Source of the DNA: Vairimorpha apis BRL 01 | Lineage: Eukaryota; Microsporidia; Nosematidae | NCBI GenBank assembly: GCA_000447185.1 | Contig: KE647258.1 | Span: forward strand, 1 to 15,605 | Reading direction: 5' to 3' | Length of the DNA stretch: 15,605 nucleotides | Shown here: piece after piece, positions 1-8,967 of the stretch | How positions within the stretch are numbered: position 1 is the first letter of the stretch | Layout: each line of letters opens with the position of its first letter | Program-made: the position numbers and the translations under genes | The notes under the pieces: generated by a model | Seen by the model: only the letters and a program-made list of their open reading frames with translations | Told to the model about the DNA's origin: nothing | The model's database searches: none

Positions 1-175
1 ATTCTTAACATTATTTATTGTTGTTTTTGTTATTTTCAAAATTTTTTTCTATAAGTTTATAAATATATTTTTATAAAACAATTTAATAATCTGTAATTCT
101 ATAATAAATTTTACAAAATTAGAATATTTAATTATTTTCTAATAAAACATTAAATTTAAAAATAATTTTTGAAAT
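1..175. other. AT-rich non-coding flank
   Basis: This is the 3' flank of the leftmost minus-strand gene. I see no coding frame, RNA gene or clear repeat in it. Confidence 0.5.
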
Positions 176-1534
176 TTAATACAATATAAATTTTTTAAGA
201 TATTCAACATCAAAACCTATTTCTTTTATTTTAGTATCATATACAGAAATATATTTTTCAGAATAATTTTCATCTACTTGTTTAATAATTAAATAACTCA
301 CTAAACTTAGATCATCATAACCCTTAATTAAATTTTTAACATAAGTAAAAATTAATGTATTACTTTCTATTCTACCAAAAAGCCTCAAACTACTAATTGC
401 TAAAATTCCCATATAAACTATTTTACATGGATTAACTTCTTTTAAAAGATTTTCGATTATATAAGTATTGTAAGTGTAATCCCAATCTAAAAAATGTCCT
501 AAAACTCTCACTGAATAAATATATTTATATAGTTCATCGTTAAATTTATAATTGTTTAAATACAGGTATTTCACATGAAATATTTAAAAGATAATCTTCT
601 AGTACTTTATGTGTGTCTAAACCTAATTTATTTTTTATTAAAGTATACTGATTTGTTATTTTTTACTTTTATGTATATCAATATCTATAATATATTGAAA
701 ACAAAGAATATTAAATAATGTATCTTTTAAAATATCATCTTTACAATTTTTAAAAAAATCTGGGGAATTAATTAAACAAAAAACAATAAATAATATTTTA
801 GAATGAATTGTTGTATATAGAATTATATCATGAATCATAATTAATTTGTCATAATCAGAAAATTCATTACTTAACAAAATTATTGTCGAACAAATTAAAT
901 TAAGCGATAAATTATTAATATTTAAAATTAAATATTTATAAATTTTTTGCTTATTTTCTGATAAATATTTTTTTAAATTTTTAGGTAAAGTAATGTTTAC
1001 AAAATCATCAAATGATTTTATAAGAAACACATCCCCACAATATTCTACAAATTCATCTATAAAAACATTATCTCTGAAAATTTTAGTAACTTTTTTTTGT
1101 TTAACAATATATCTAAGTCATCTTTTAATTTGTATTTAAAAACCCAATTTTTTTCATTCAAGCTTTCATTTAAATTATTGTTGAAATTATCTTTAATATT
1201 TTCTGTATTTTTTTCAAATTTGCCGAATTATTTGTGCTGTTACAAGTTAAAGTATTATCTGTAATTTTATCTTTATTTACTATAATTTCTTTCTCATTTT
1301 GCAATTCATTACTAGATATAATTTTGTTATTATCATGATCAACATAACCGTTTATATTGAAATTATGATTTTCTAAATCATCATACATTTTATTTCTTTT
1401 ATTTGTTTCAAAATCATCATTTCTTCTTTTTTTTTAATCTCACTAAGAAGCAATTCAATCATAATATTTTTATCTTCAAGTTGTTCTTCGAGTAACTTAA
1501 TTTTATTTTGTAGTTTAGAAAATTTATCATCCAT
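176..1534 (-). CDS. Unrecognised coiled-coil / Asn-rich / helical protein, frameshifted
   Basis: I do not recognise the family. The start ATG at 1534-1532 is chosen because a CCC sits six bases upstream (1543-1541), as at other starts here. Residues ~1-36 are a Leu/Glu/Lys coiled coil. A polar Asn-rich linker follows to ~150. The last ~300 residues are hydrophobic-helical, suggesting HEAT/armadillo-like repeats. The reading is broken at least five times: T9 1427-1435, T7 1208-1214, T8 1091-1098 and T6 659-664 each look one base short, and one break near 555-590 has no clear homopolymer. Every segment continues sensibly into the next, so this is one gene of ~453 residues rather than several. 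A short coiled coil before a helical repeat domain recalls ATRIP/Ddc2, but that is similarity of shape only. A decayed gene is possible. Confidence 0.6.
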
Positions 1535-1540
1535 TAATAA

Positions 1541-1543
1541 GGG
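1541..1543 (-). promoter_or_regulatory. CCC start-proximal motif
   Basis: CCC on the minus strand, six bases before the ATG at 1534. In microsporidia a CCC- or GGG-like element close to the start codon marks real gene starts. It is visible at several other genes in this window and decides the start here. Confidence 0.55.
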
Positions 1544-1971
1544 ATATAAAAATTATATGTTATTCATTTATACTGTTTGTTAAGCAAGATTTATAATGTT
1601 TTATACATAAAATTATTATATTTTTTACTTCAAATTATTTTATTTATATTTAATATTTATACAAAAAACTAAATTAAATCTAAATCATATTAAATATTTA
1701 ATTAGCCACAAAAAATACAACTTAAAATTATATTAAATATTATATTTTCAATTATTTAAGTGCACTTTATAACAATATTTTTATATTTGTTTTTAAAATT
1801 TTTACCAAACTTAAATTTATATTCTTTATAAAAGCTTTTTTAATAATATATATTCAGAACATTTAATAATATCATGTTATTTAAAAAATAAAAAACAAAA
1901 AACTTATTTATCTTTATATATTTTTATCAATTATAATAGAGTAAAGCATTTTTGTATTATTTCTAAAGTAT
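1544..1971. other. AT-rich intergenic region
   Basis: This lies between two minus-strand genes: the 3' end of RPC3 and the start of the unrecognised coiled-coil gene. I see only very AT-rich DNA with loose repeats of TTAAATATTA-like words. There is no gene or RNA I can support. Confidence 0.5.
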
Positions 1972-3020
1972 TTAATTTAAAAATATGAAATATAAATAAA
2001 TCAAATATTGAAGATTACAAGTACTAACAATAAATTCTTCATTATCTACACCTTCTTCATAGATTTGATTAATATCATTCATAATATTTGTAATTTTTGT
2101 AAGCAAAACTTTTAAAAATTTTATATTCCATTTTTTATTAAATCTCCAAACATCATTGTTTTCTATTTTTATAATCTTATAATCCATTAACTTAAAAATT
2201 TTAACTTTTAAATCTTTAATTAAAAATATTTTAGATAAGTCACAGTCTTTGATACTTTTTAATTCAAAAAAACCATTAATTAATCGTTTTTCATTTTTCA
2301 TAATATTACACAATTCTTTAATTTTTAACGATGTATTGCAAATTTTATATTTATTTTCTTCTTTTATCAAAAAATAAGCATTTGTTAAATATTTTAAATA
2401 TTCATCTATATTTGAAACTTCGTTTATATATGATATGTCATCTTTTAAATATATTTGATTCGACTCTAAATTGTTTACGATATTTGATGCAGTGATATCT
2501 TGACATTTTAATATTGATTTATAAACTTCAAACATTGATTTTGAATAATACGAAAACATGTGTAGTAACAAATATTGATTGATAATACAGTTGTTTAATT
2601 TATCAAAATTAACAACATATAAATTAGATTTTGATTTTTTATGGTTTTTCAACAGCGGTAGAACATTTATCAAGTTATCTTTACATATATCCAATTCAGT
2701 TGCTAATTTATAATGTCCACTAAGTAATATTATAAAAAAATATTTGTAATTATTTAAATCATATTTTGACTTAATATAACTTAAATAAATGTTAAAAAAA
2801 TGACGATTATTATTTTTTAGTCCATAGAAATATTTATTGTTTAATTTGTAAAAGCTTAAAATATTTCGATGTAGAAGAAGTGAAACTCCTTGAATTACAA
2901 ATTCCATTTCTATATTTAAATGTTTTTGCATATCAATTAATGTACTATTATTTTTTTGTTCAAAAATTTTAATATCTCATAACATGCTGAACCATAATCT
3001 TTATAAAATTCTAAAATCAT
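1972..3020 (-). CDS. RPC82: DNA-directed RNA polymerase III subunit RPC3 (RPC82/POLR3C)
   Basis: This Pol III-specific subunit is part of the RPC3-RPC6-RPC7 subcomplex that helps open promoters of tRNA and 5S genes in the nucleus. Seen: four successive winged-helix-like units matching the family's extended HTH domains in order. HTH1 (~1-55) contains VSLLLHRNILSFYK, which aligns with the POLR3C 'L..HNLVSY' segment. HTH2 lies at ~60-120, HTH3 at ~130-230 (with INEVSNIDEYLKYLTNAYFL) and HTH4 at ~235-320 (with DVWRFNKKWNIKFLKVL). The chosen start at 3020 has CCC two bases upstream. Its first ~24 residues (MILEFYKDYGSACYEI...) complete HTH1, which a later start at 2931 would lose. One frameshift at T7 2951-2957 separates the two parts. 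At ~349 residues it is much shorter than human POLR3C (over 500), the inserts being lost. Identification is from recalled family sequence, without a search. Confidence 0.85.
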
Positions 3021-3022
3021 TT

Positions 3023-3025
3023 GGG
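3023..3025 (-). promoter_or_regulatory. CCC start-proximal motif of RPC3
   Basis: CCC on the minus strand, two bases before the ATG at 3020. It supports the upstream start of RPC3 over the ATG at 2931, which has no such motif. Confidence 0.6.
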
Positions 3026-3491
3026 TTATAAATTTTATTAAAAAATATTTAACTTTGAAATTGTTTTTGAACAAATTATTTTATTTTACTTAGCAAAATT
3101 TTTAATTAAATCTATCTGAAATATAATTTAATGTTTGATAACAAAAATCAAAGTACTCTAAACTTTAGAAATTGAATTTTCTTGAATAAAAAACAAGTTT
3201 ATTTCGTTTTATATCTATTATTAGAAATGTATTATATTTCTTTAAATATTTTTATACTTTAAACTGTATATTTCTAACTTTACCTGTTATTAAATAAAAT
3301 TTCAATTCAAATTTTTAAAATATACAAATAATAAATTATGTAGATTATAATATTTTAACTTGTTAAAACTTATTAAATTTACTTAAATATTATTACGTAT
3401 TACAAAACAAAAAATGTAAATAAAAAAAGATTTTTTTTCAAAAACAAATGTTTATATCAATAATAAATTAGAATTTATTATTAATTTTTGA
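3026..3491. other. Divergent intergenic / bidirectional promoter region
   Basis: About 470 bases separate the divergently transcribed RPC3 (minus) and DHHC (plus) genes, so both promoters must lie here. The DNA is nearly pure A/T with many T and A runs. Apart from the CCC motifs at each edge I see no distinct element and no gene. Confidence 0.5.
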
Positions 3492-3494
3492 CCC
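3492..3494 (+). promoter_or_regulatory. CCC start-proximal motif of DHHC gene
   Basis: The sequence GACCCACTTATG places CCC four bases before the start codon at 3499. It is the clearest example of the motif in the window, in front of an intact gene. Confidence 0.65.
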
Positions 3495-3498
3495 ACTT

Positions 3499-4227
3499 AT
3501 GAATTTACAAACAAATGATATGTATAGATTTTTTTCACTAATTTTATTATTATTATTACAATCGTTGATAACCTCTTTTATTTACAAAAAATTATATGAT
3601 TCTTGGAACATTTACATTTTAATATTAAATTTTTTAACAATTTTTTTTCTATTGTCTGTACATTTTAGAAAAGGCTATGTGAAGATAAATAAAAAAGCAG
3701 TGTTAAGTAAAAGATATTGTAGAGTTTGTAAAAATTATAAACCATATAGAACTCATCATTGTAGTAGTTGCAACAAATGTATTAAAAAAATGGACCATCA
3801 TTGTATGTGGATTGGTGCATGTGTAAATTACGATAATCATGGAGATTTTATAAGGTTTTTGTTTTTTACATTTATTAATACGATTATAAATCTAATATTG
3901 GCTTTGATATTTATAACGGTTGAATATATGACTAGTTTAATTGTTATGATGCTGGCTTTTACATTTACATTGAATTGTATATTGTTTATTATTATATTGT
4001 GTATGGGAAAAATTCAAATAAATTTAATAAATAGAAATGTTACATATATAGAAGATCTTAATTATTTTGAATTTGAATCTGAAGGCGTGTATGATAAAGG
4101 TTTGTGGGAAAATTGGCGTGAAGTTATGGGTGATTTCAAATGGCTTTGGTTAGGAAGACCTAATGGTAATGGTATGAATTTTTTAGGTGATGATCTTATT
4201 GAAAATGAAAATATTGAAATATTTTAA
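3499..4227 (+). CDS. DHHC-type protein S-palmitoyltransferase
   Basis: This membrane enzyme transfers palmitate from palmitoyl-CoA to cysteines of target proteins through an acyl-enzyme on the DHHC cysteine. Seen: 242 residues with four hydrophobic spans (~11-29, 37-55, 118-142, 146-170). A cytosolic Cys-rich domain between spans 2 and 3 starts at CRVC (~74). It continues with HHCSSCNKCIKKMDHHCMW and GACVNYDNHGDF. The catalytic motif is D99-H100-H101-C102. After span 4, NVTYIE (~180-185) fits the family's TTxE position. The C-terminus has a YDKGLWENWREVMG block like the PaCCT-type tail of fungal Pfa proteins. It is most like ER/Golgi Pfa3/Pfa4-type enzymes, but I cannot assign an orthologue. 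This is the only full-length protein gene in the window with no frameshift, and its start is supported by CCC at -4. Confidence 0.95.
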   Translation: MNLQTNDMYRFFSLILLLLLQSLITSFIYKKLYDSWNIYILILNFLTIFFLLSVHFRKGYVKINKKAVLSKRYCRVCKNYKPYRTHHCSSCNKCIKKMDHHCMWIGACVNYDNHGDFIRFLFFTFINTIINLILALIFITVEYMTSLIVMMLAFTFTLNCILFIIILCMGKIQINLINRNVTYIEDLNYFEFESEGVYDKGLWENWREVMGDFKWLWLGRPNGNGMNFLGDDLIENENIEIF

Positions 4228-5456
4228 TTTCATGCATTGAAAAATTTAAATTGGTTTTTAAATCACATCTTTATGAACTTTTGATACATGTTTAAATTTT
4301 TGTATTCATTTTATTATCTTTATTAACATTTTAAGATAAAAAGAAAATTTTTAAAATCTAACTATAATGTTTATATGAAAAATAAACTTTTAAATATGAA
4401 AATTTTTAAACTTTTATATATGTAAAATTTAAAAATAATACTTTTCTTATCAAAAAAACATAATTTACATAATTTTAAAAATTCTTATGTTTTTTATCAT
4501 TTGTCTATTTAGAATGTACAATATTTATTTATTCTGTAACAATTTTATTAATGATTTATTCAGAATAAAATTGTTATAATATAATTAAATATTTATGCTA
4601 ATATTAAATACAGAAAGTATTTGTTTTTCATTTTAATTTCAAATTTCATACACATAAAAAATATATTAAATTTATTTTTGTTTGATAATTTCGAATTGTT
4701 TAAACAATTATAATTCAAATACAAATTTAATGTTAAAAAGATCTGCTTTTTTTTATAATGTTAAACTTTAAATTATGTAATATAAATTAAAGTTAATAAA
4801 ATAAATCAAATTTTTATTTTTTAAGAAATTGAATATTTAAAATTCAAGAAAAAAATCGTAAATTAATCTAAATTAGTCTTCAATTTTATAAATTATACGA
4901 AACTTATGAAATATAAACTATAAAAAACAATATTTAATTATTTATTAATTTTAACGTAATAAACATTAAAAAAATATTTAATCAAGATATATGGTTTTTT
5001 CTAATATAGTAGATTCATATTTTTATTAAACAAAAAATAAAAGCAAATTAAATAATTAAGAAATTTATAACTTTTTAATAAATGTATAATATTAGTAATA
5101 AAAACTTTAAACTAAATTTTTTTAATAAAATAATTTTTTTAATTCAAAAAATATTTATTAAAGTATATATATTTTTAATAATATATTATTTGACTTATTT
5201 ATTTTAAATTTAATAAATATTATTTTCTGTAAGTTTTATACATATAAAAAAATCACATTATAACTATTACTATTTATTTAATATATACTAAATAAAAGTT
5301 ATATTTTTTTTATTAAAATTGTTTTAAAATTTATAAAATTCAGAACATATAAAAACGAGATTTAATAATTAAATAATTATGATAATTAGATATTTAGAAA
5401 ATCTTTATTAAATTTAGTTGAATTTAATAACTTAAAATAGAAAATAAAAAAATTTT
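4228..5456. other. Long AT-rich gene-free region
   Basis: These ~1.2 kb lie between the DHHC gene and the DONSON-like gene. G and C are very sparse, with almost no CCC or GGG, and no frame has protein-like composition on either strand. The only structure I found is one 13-bp inverted repeat (4537-4576). It presumably holds the upstream region of the DONSON-like gene. Confidence 0.55.
4537..4576. repeat. 13-bp perfect inverted repeat
   Basis: TAACAATTTTATT at 4537-4549 is repeated as its reverse complement at 4564-4576, with a 14-base loop. It lies ~310 bases past the DHHC stop, too far to be an obvious 3'-end signal. In DNA this AT-rich it may be chance. Confidence 0.5.
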
Positions 5457-5459
5457 GGG
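5457..5459 (+). promoter_or_regulatory. GGG start-proximal motif of DONSON-like gene
   Basis: TTTTGGGT lies 12 bases before the ATG at 5472, in a stretch otherwise nearly free of G and C. This is the GGG form of the microsporidian start-proximal signal. Confidence 0.5.
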
Positions 5460-5471
5460 TGTCTAAATTTA

Positions 5472-6513
5472 ATGGAACAACGAAAAAAATATAAAATTGA
5501 AAAAATAAAAGGAATTAACAAAAAATCTTCATACGACAATGAAGAACTGATATTAAATGATCCTTATGATATATTTTTTACATCACCTTTTAGCAAAAAA
5601 GATAATTTGACAGACAAAAAATTTGATCATATGAATAAAAATATACAAATATTTAATAAACCTGATATCGATCAGGTTGATATTTTAAAAAAAGAATATA
5701 AATTAGAAAATCTTTTAAAGAATAATTTTTTTAAAGAAAATTACAATATAATTAAAAAAATTTTTAAATTTTATAAAATTAAAACAAAAAAGAATGAATC
5801 ATTTGTTCATAATAAATATTTAAAAAATTATAGAAATTTTAATTTACATAATAAACAATTGGATTCAAATTCTACATACACAATTGAATCGGATCTTATA
5901 TCTTCTTTAATTGTTAATAATGAAGAAAAAAAGAAGAACTACGTTTTGTACCCCAAATTATCAATAGACTTCGATTTTACTCTACTATAGATTTTCAACG
6001 TTCTCCTATAGGTATGTATAAATTTCCTTTTGAACAAAATATTAAGTATGAAGAAACAAGTATGTTCAAAAAAACTCATGAATTATTTTTAAATTCACTT
6101 AATAATTTATATAAAATATCAAAAAAAGATTTTGTACTTAAATTTAAAGAGGATATTTTGTTTTTTAATTCAAATCATAAAGTATTATTAACTACATGTG
6201 GATTACAAAAACTTTTTGATTCAAATGAAATTGAATATAAAATAAAAAATAATTTTTTACATCTTAGTAACGTAAATATATCTTTAGCAATGGATTTGAT
6301 TATTAATGAACCGTTGACATCATCTTATATTTTGCCATTTTTAATGTGTAAAGAAAAATTTATCAATGGTATGTATTATGAAATTACATTGAATAAAAAT
6401 AAAAAATAGTTAGATCTGAAGATAAATTAATTTACAGTTTTGACATTAATGGGCCTTTTTATAGTTACGAATTTAAAGAATTTTTTAAATTTAAACACAA
6501 AATTTTTATCTAA
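5472..6513 (+). CDS. DONSON-like DNA replication protein, frameshifted
   Basis: DONSON (Humpty dumpty in insects and plants) helps assemble and stabilise the replicative CMG helicase and forks in animals. I infer homology from a series of family blocks in order. NRLRFYSTIDFQ (~160) corresponds to the 'KTRLRF.S..PF' segment. SLNNLYKISKKDFVLKF (~210) corresponds to 'SLY.LLR...C..FY'. LLTTCGLQKLFDSNEIEYKI corresponds to 'ISPTTRGLR..L...GIEF'. YSFDINGPFYSYEFKEFF, close to the end, corresponds to 'LEI.GPI.PHSL..L'. The first ~150 residues are Lys/Asn-rich and unconserved. Two one-base-short homopolymers break the frame: A7 5926-5932 and A6 6401-6406. With both bridged it is ~347 residues, and it ends ~70 residues earlier than human DONSON. 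It is convergent with the ORC1/CDC6 gene, which fits a replication role. Identification is from recalled sequence and needs a profile search. Confidence 0.65.
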
Positions 6514-6760
6514 TTTAAAAATAATCAAAAAAAAGTTATTTTAAATTTTTTTGTGTTGTAGATTTATTAATTTTATATAAATTTAATGTTTATATTTTAT
6601 AATTGACAAGAATTTGTAAGTTAATTTGAATTTTGAAACATGGTAACCAACAAATATTAATATATTTTATTTTTAAGTTTAAACAAATATTTTTATCAAT
6701 TAATTATTAATTTAATTTTAATAAAAATTAAACATTTATTACAAATACTTTCAAAATATA

Positions 6761-7500
6761 TCAATTATTACTATATAATTCATAAATAATGTTAAATTCA
6801 TTGTTAAGTAAAGAATTTACTCCATTATCTTCACAAACTTTTAAATATAATAAATAAGCTTTTCTTCTATTATTATTTTTTAATTTTTTTATTTCATTAT
6901 GATGCCATGAATTATTATTTTCAACTTTAACATTTTGTATAATTTCTACTTTATTATTAGATACATTAAAATTGTTCAAAATAAAATTAAATACTGCTCT
7001 TAAATCTCCATTATCACTAAATTTTTTACTTACAAATTTTATCATTTCACTACTCATAATTTCATATTTAATTTCTATCTTAATTTTTGATTTAATGATT
7101 TCTTCTATTTCTTTCGAAGTATATGGTTGAATGATATAATTTGATAAAATAAGATTGTTACTTAAAGTGATTAATTTTTTATTATTTTCTTTTATATAAA
7201 ATATTATGAAATTTTTATCTTTTTTAATTTGTCATATTCATCAATAACAATAATATCATATTTTGATTTAATAATTTTTTGTTTAATACATTTATCTATG
7301 TATGTATTCAAATATAAATAATTTTTTTTCAAAATGTTTTTTATTATCGATGTTTTACCTACACCAGGATTTCCTGTTATATGTAAAATATTGCGCTGGC
7401 TTTCTAAAAATGATTTAATAGTATTTATTGTATCTGTTCTTAAATAAATATAAGGAGAGGATGAAGAAAATGCCTTTTGTATTTTTTTATATATTGTCAT
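6761..7500 (-). CDS. ORC1/CDC6-family AAA+ ATPase, frameshifted
   Basis: ORC1 and CDC6 are paralogous ATPases that mark origins and load the MCM helicase. Seen: RTDTINTIKSFLES (~21-34) matches the family's 'CREEE...I..FL' block. The Walker A is GNPGVGKT (K49), and the Walker B is IIVIDEYDKL (D87, E88). After the frameshift come a sensor-1 candidate (TLSNN), then QPYTSKEIEEII, typical of the family, and GDLRAVFNF as sensor 2. The last ~50 residues resemble the winged-helix DNA-binding domain. The break is in T6 7220-7225 or T5 7212-7216 (plus-strand numbering), one base short. Bridged length is ~246 residues, very small, with no N-terminal BAH or regulatory region and a shortened segment between Walker B and sensor 1. 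I cannot separate ORC1 from CDC6. No CCC precedes the ATG; a retroelement relic abuts the upstream side. Confidence 0.85.
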
Positions 7501-7504
7501 AGAA

Positions 7505-8270
7505 TTTTAAATTCAAGGATAATAAAATAAATATTAGTTTTAACATATATTTTCCTTTAAATGGTTTAAAAAACAAAACATCAGCTCACAGTAAGAATTT
7601 CACTTTGTTTTATGCAGAAATGAAATATATTTTAGGGGAGAATATAATATCTCCAAACTGTAATCAAAAACGAAAGACAATAGAACATTTGGCAAAAAGA
7701 TATGAAAGAAGCATAACGTTTGACTTCATTTAAAAATATAAAAAAATAATAAAATGATTTTTTTTAATTAACGTTAAATATGGATTAATGACATTTGAGA
7801 AAATAATAAACGATTCAATACATGAAATATTAAGTGACAATAGAGTAGGTTTAAAGTTGATACAAGAACCTTTATTGATGTAAATCTGAAAATCACGAAA
7901 TTTATATATTTATATTTGATAAAGAAAAAAATGTACTACCTTTATATAAATAAGAATAGTAAGCTTATATAACTTAAGACGATAGAAATAGAAAAAATTG
8001 AACATTTATTTTTTATGAGGAAAATTAGATTGATACATAAGTGTAAGGTTAAAGTTATTTGTTTTTGTTATGATATGAGATGGTTTATTAAAAATAATCA
8101 AAGCAAGTATATGCGAGAGCTAAATATAGACAAATTAATAGAAAAATATTATTACTCAGAGTAATTAAAAAAACATTAAAAATTTATCACTTAAATATAG
8201 TTTCTTTTAATAAGTGTGGAAGTGCAATGAGAAACATTCAATATATTATAGAGAATTGCTTTTAGTGATG
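7505..8270 (+). mobile_element. Relic of a Dong/R4-type non-LTR retrotransposon (3' part)
   Basis: A decayed 3' end of a LINE-like element on the plus strand, without any RT domain. Translating all three frames gives, in order, blocks matching what I recall of Nosema Dong/R4-type polyproteins. First is a Cys/His segment, CNQKRKTIEHLAKRYERS (~7660-7712), where the usual 'C..C...TIEHLA..C' has lost cysteines. Next comes KYGL then SIHEILSDN (~7775-7840). VDTRTFIDV (~7855-7880) leads into the restriction-like endonuclease region, whose acidic core is not recognisable. Then come EIEKIEHL and KCKVKVICFCYDMRWFIK (~7985-8090), and KYMRELNI. IKKTLKIYHLNI follows 8164. At least four stops or frame changes interrupt it, not limited to homopolymers, so it is a true fossil. 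It lies between ORC1/CDC6 and the tRNA and has somewhat more G+C than its surroundings. Confidence 0.75.
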
Positions 8271-8483
8271 CAGGTACAAGAAACTTAAAAGTAAACAAAA
8301 AACTAGTTTTAATAATAAATAATTTTTAGTATAATTAAATAATTAATAAATTTGTAATATGAAAAAATTAATTTTAGATATTTTGTTGTACGAATTTAGA
8401 AACTTAGAAAAAATAAAAAAAATTTCATATATATTTCTAAATGTAAAAATTAGAACTATTTTTTTTGTAATCTTTCAAATTGC
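8271..8483. other. AT-rich spacer between retroelement relic and tRNA
   Basis: No coding frame or RNA is visible. The left edge may include the last, unrecognisable part of the relic. Confidence 0.45.
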
Positions 8484-8490
8484 AAAAAAA
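8484..8490 (-). terminator. RNA polymerase III terminator of tRNA-Met
   Basis: A run of seven T on the minus strand begins directly after the discriminator base of the tRNA. This is a standard Pol III stop signal. Confidence 0.85.
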
Positions 8491-8561
8491 TGCGAATAGC
8501 GGGAGTCGAACCCGCACCACCAGATTATGAGACTGATACGCTACCGCTACGCCATACTCGC
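8491..8561 (-). tRNA. tRNA-Met (CAT), elongator type
   Basis: A 71-nt cloverleaf on the minus strand. The acceptor stem GCGAGTA pairs with TATTCGC through all seven positions (one G-T). The D stem is GCGT/GCGT around loop AGCGGTA. The anticodon arm is TCAGT-CTCATAA-TCTGG with anticodon CAT. The variable loop is TGGT. The T arm GCGGG-TTCGACT-CCCGC pairs perfectly, and the discriminator is A. There is no intron and CCA is not encoded. The elongator form is inferred because the T loop has the normal TTCGA and the first acceptor pair is G-C; eukaryotic initiators usually carry A-T there. The A box TGGCGTAGCGG (8554-8544) and B box GGTTCGACTCC (8512-8502) fit the Pol III promoter consensus. Confidence 0.95.
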
Positions 8562-8568
8562 TTATGTT

Positions 8569-8584
8569 TGTATATATATATATA
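8569..8584. repeat. (TA)n microsatellite
   Basis: A short run of alternating T and A directly upstream of the tRNA gene and leading into the 46-bp tandem repeat. Confidence 0.7.
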
Positions 8585-8747
8585 TGTTAAATATACTAAA
8601 CGTAAATTAATATAATATACTATACATATTTGTTAAATATACTAAACGTAAATTAATATAATATACTAACATATGTGTTAAATATACTACATGTAAATTA
8701 ATTTATTATACAATACATTTCTGTTAAATATACTACATGTAAATTAT
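8585..8747. repeat. Tandem repeat, ~46-bp unit, 3.5 copies
   Basis: Units begin with TGTTAAATATACTA at 8585, 8631, 8676 and 8722, giving periods of 46, 45 and 46 bases; the last copy is cut short. Copies 1 and 2 carry CTAAACGTAAATTA while copies 3 and 4 carry CTACATGTAAATTA, so two sub-families lie side by side. That fits stepwise duplication. It occupies the 5' flank of the tRNA-Met gene. Confidence 0.9.
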
Positions 8748-8888
8748 AACTAAAATAGTTTTCAATAACACATATGTAAATGTTTATAAAAATCAAATTT
8801 TTTTAGATGAATAAAAATATTTTAATACATTTAAACTAAAAATGAAAATGAAAATTTTTTAAACGATCAATAAGCTGCATATAACTAT

Positions 8889-8967
8889 AATATTTATAAT
8901 TTATATTTTTTCTAAATTGTTTTTACAATTGTAATAAACATCAAAAAAAATATAAATTATAAATATT
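8889..8967. repeat. Perfect 23-bp inverted repeat with nested hairpin
   Basis: Arm 1 at 8889-8911 (AATATTTATAATTTATAT followed by T5) is matched without mismatch by its reverse complement at 8945-8967. The 33-base spacer contains a second hairpin, AATTGT-TTTT-ACAATT. The pairing stops sharply at both ends. It could be a foldback element, a cruciform-forming site or an RNA hairpin; nothing ties it to a gene. Confidence 0.8.

Noticed and set aside
176..574. A separate 132-residue gene starting at 574
   Set aside because: The start is GTG, which a eukaryotic nuclear gene would not use. The frame continues the upstream helical protein after a frameshift.
8491..8561. Initiator tRNA-Met or tRNA-Ile(CAT)
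   Set aside because: The T loop is the ordinary TTCGA and the acceptor begins G-C, unlike eukaryotic initiators. CAT-anticodon tRNA-Ile is a bacterial or organellar feature, whereas this gene has Pol III boxes and a T-run terminator.
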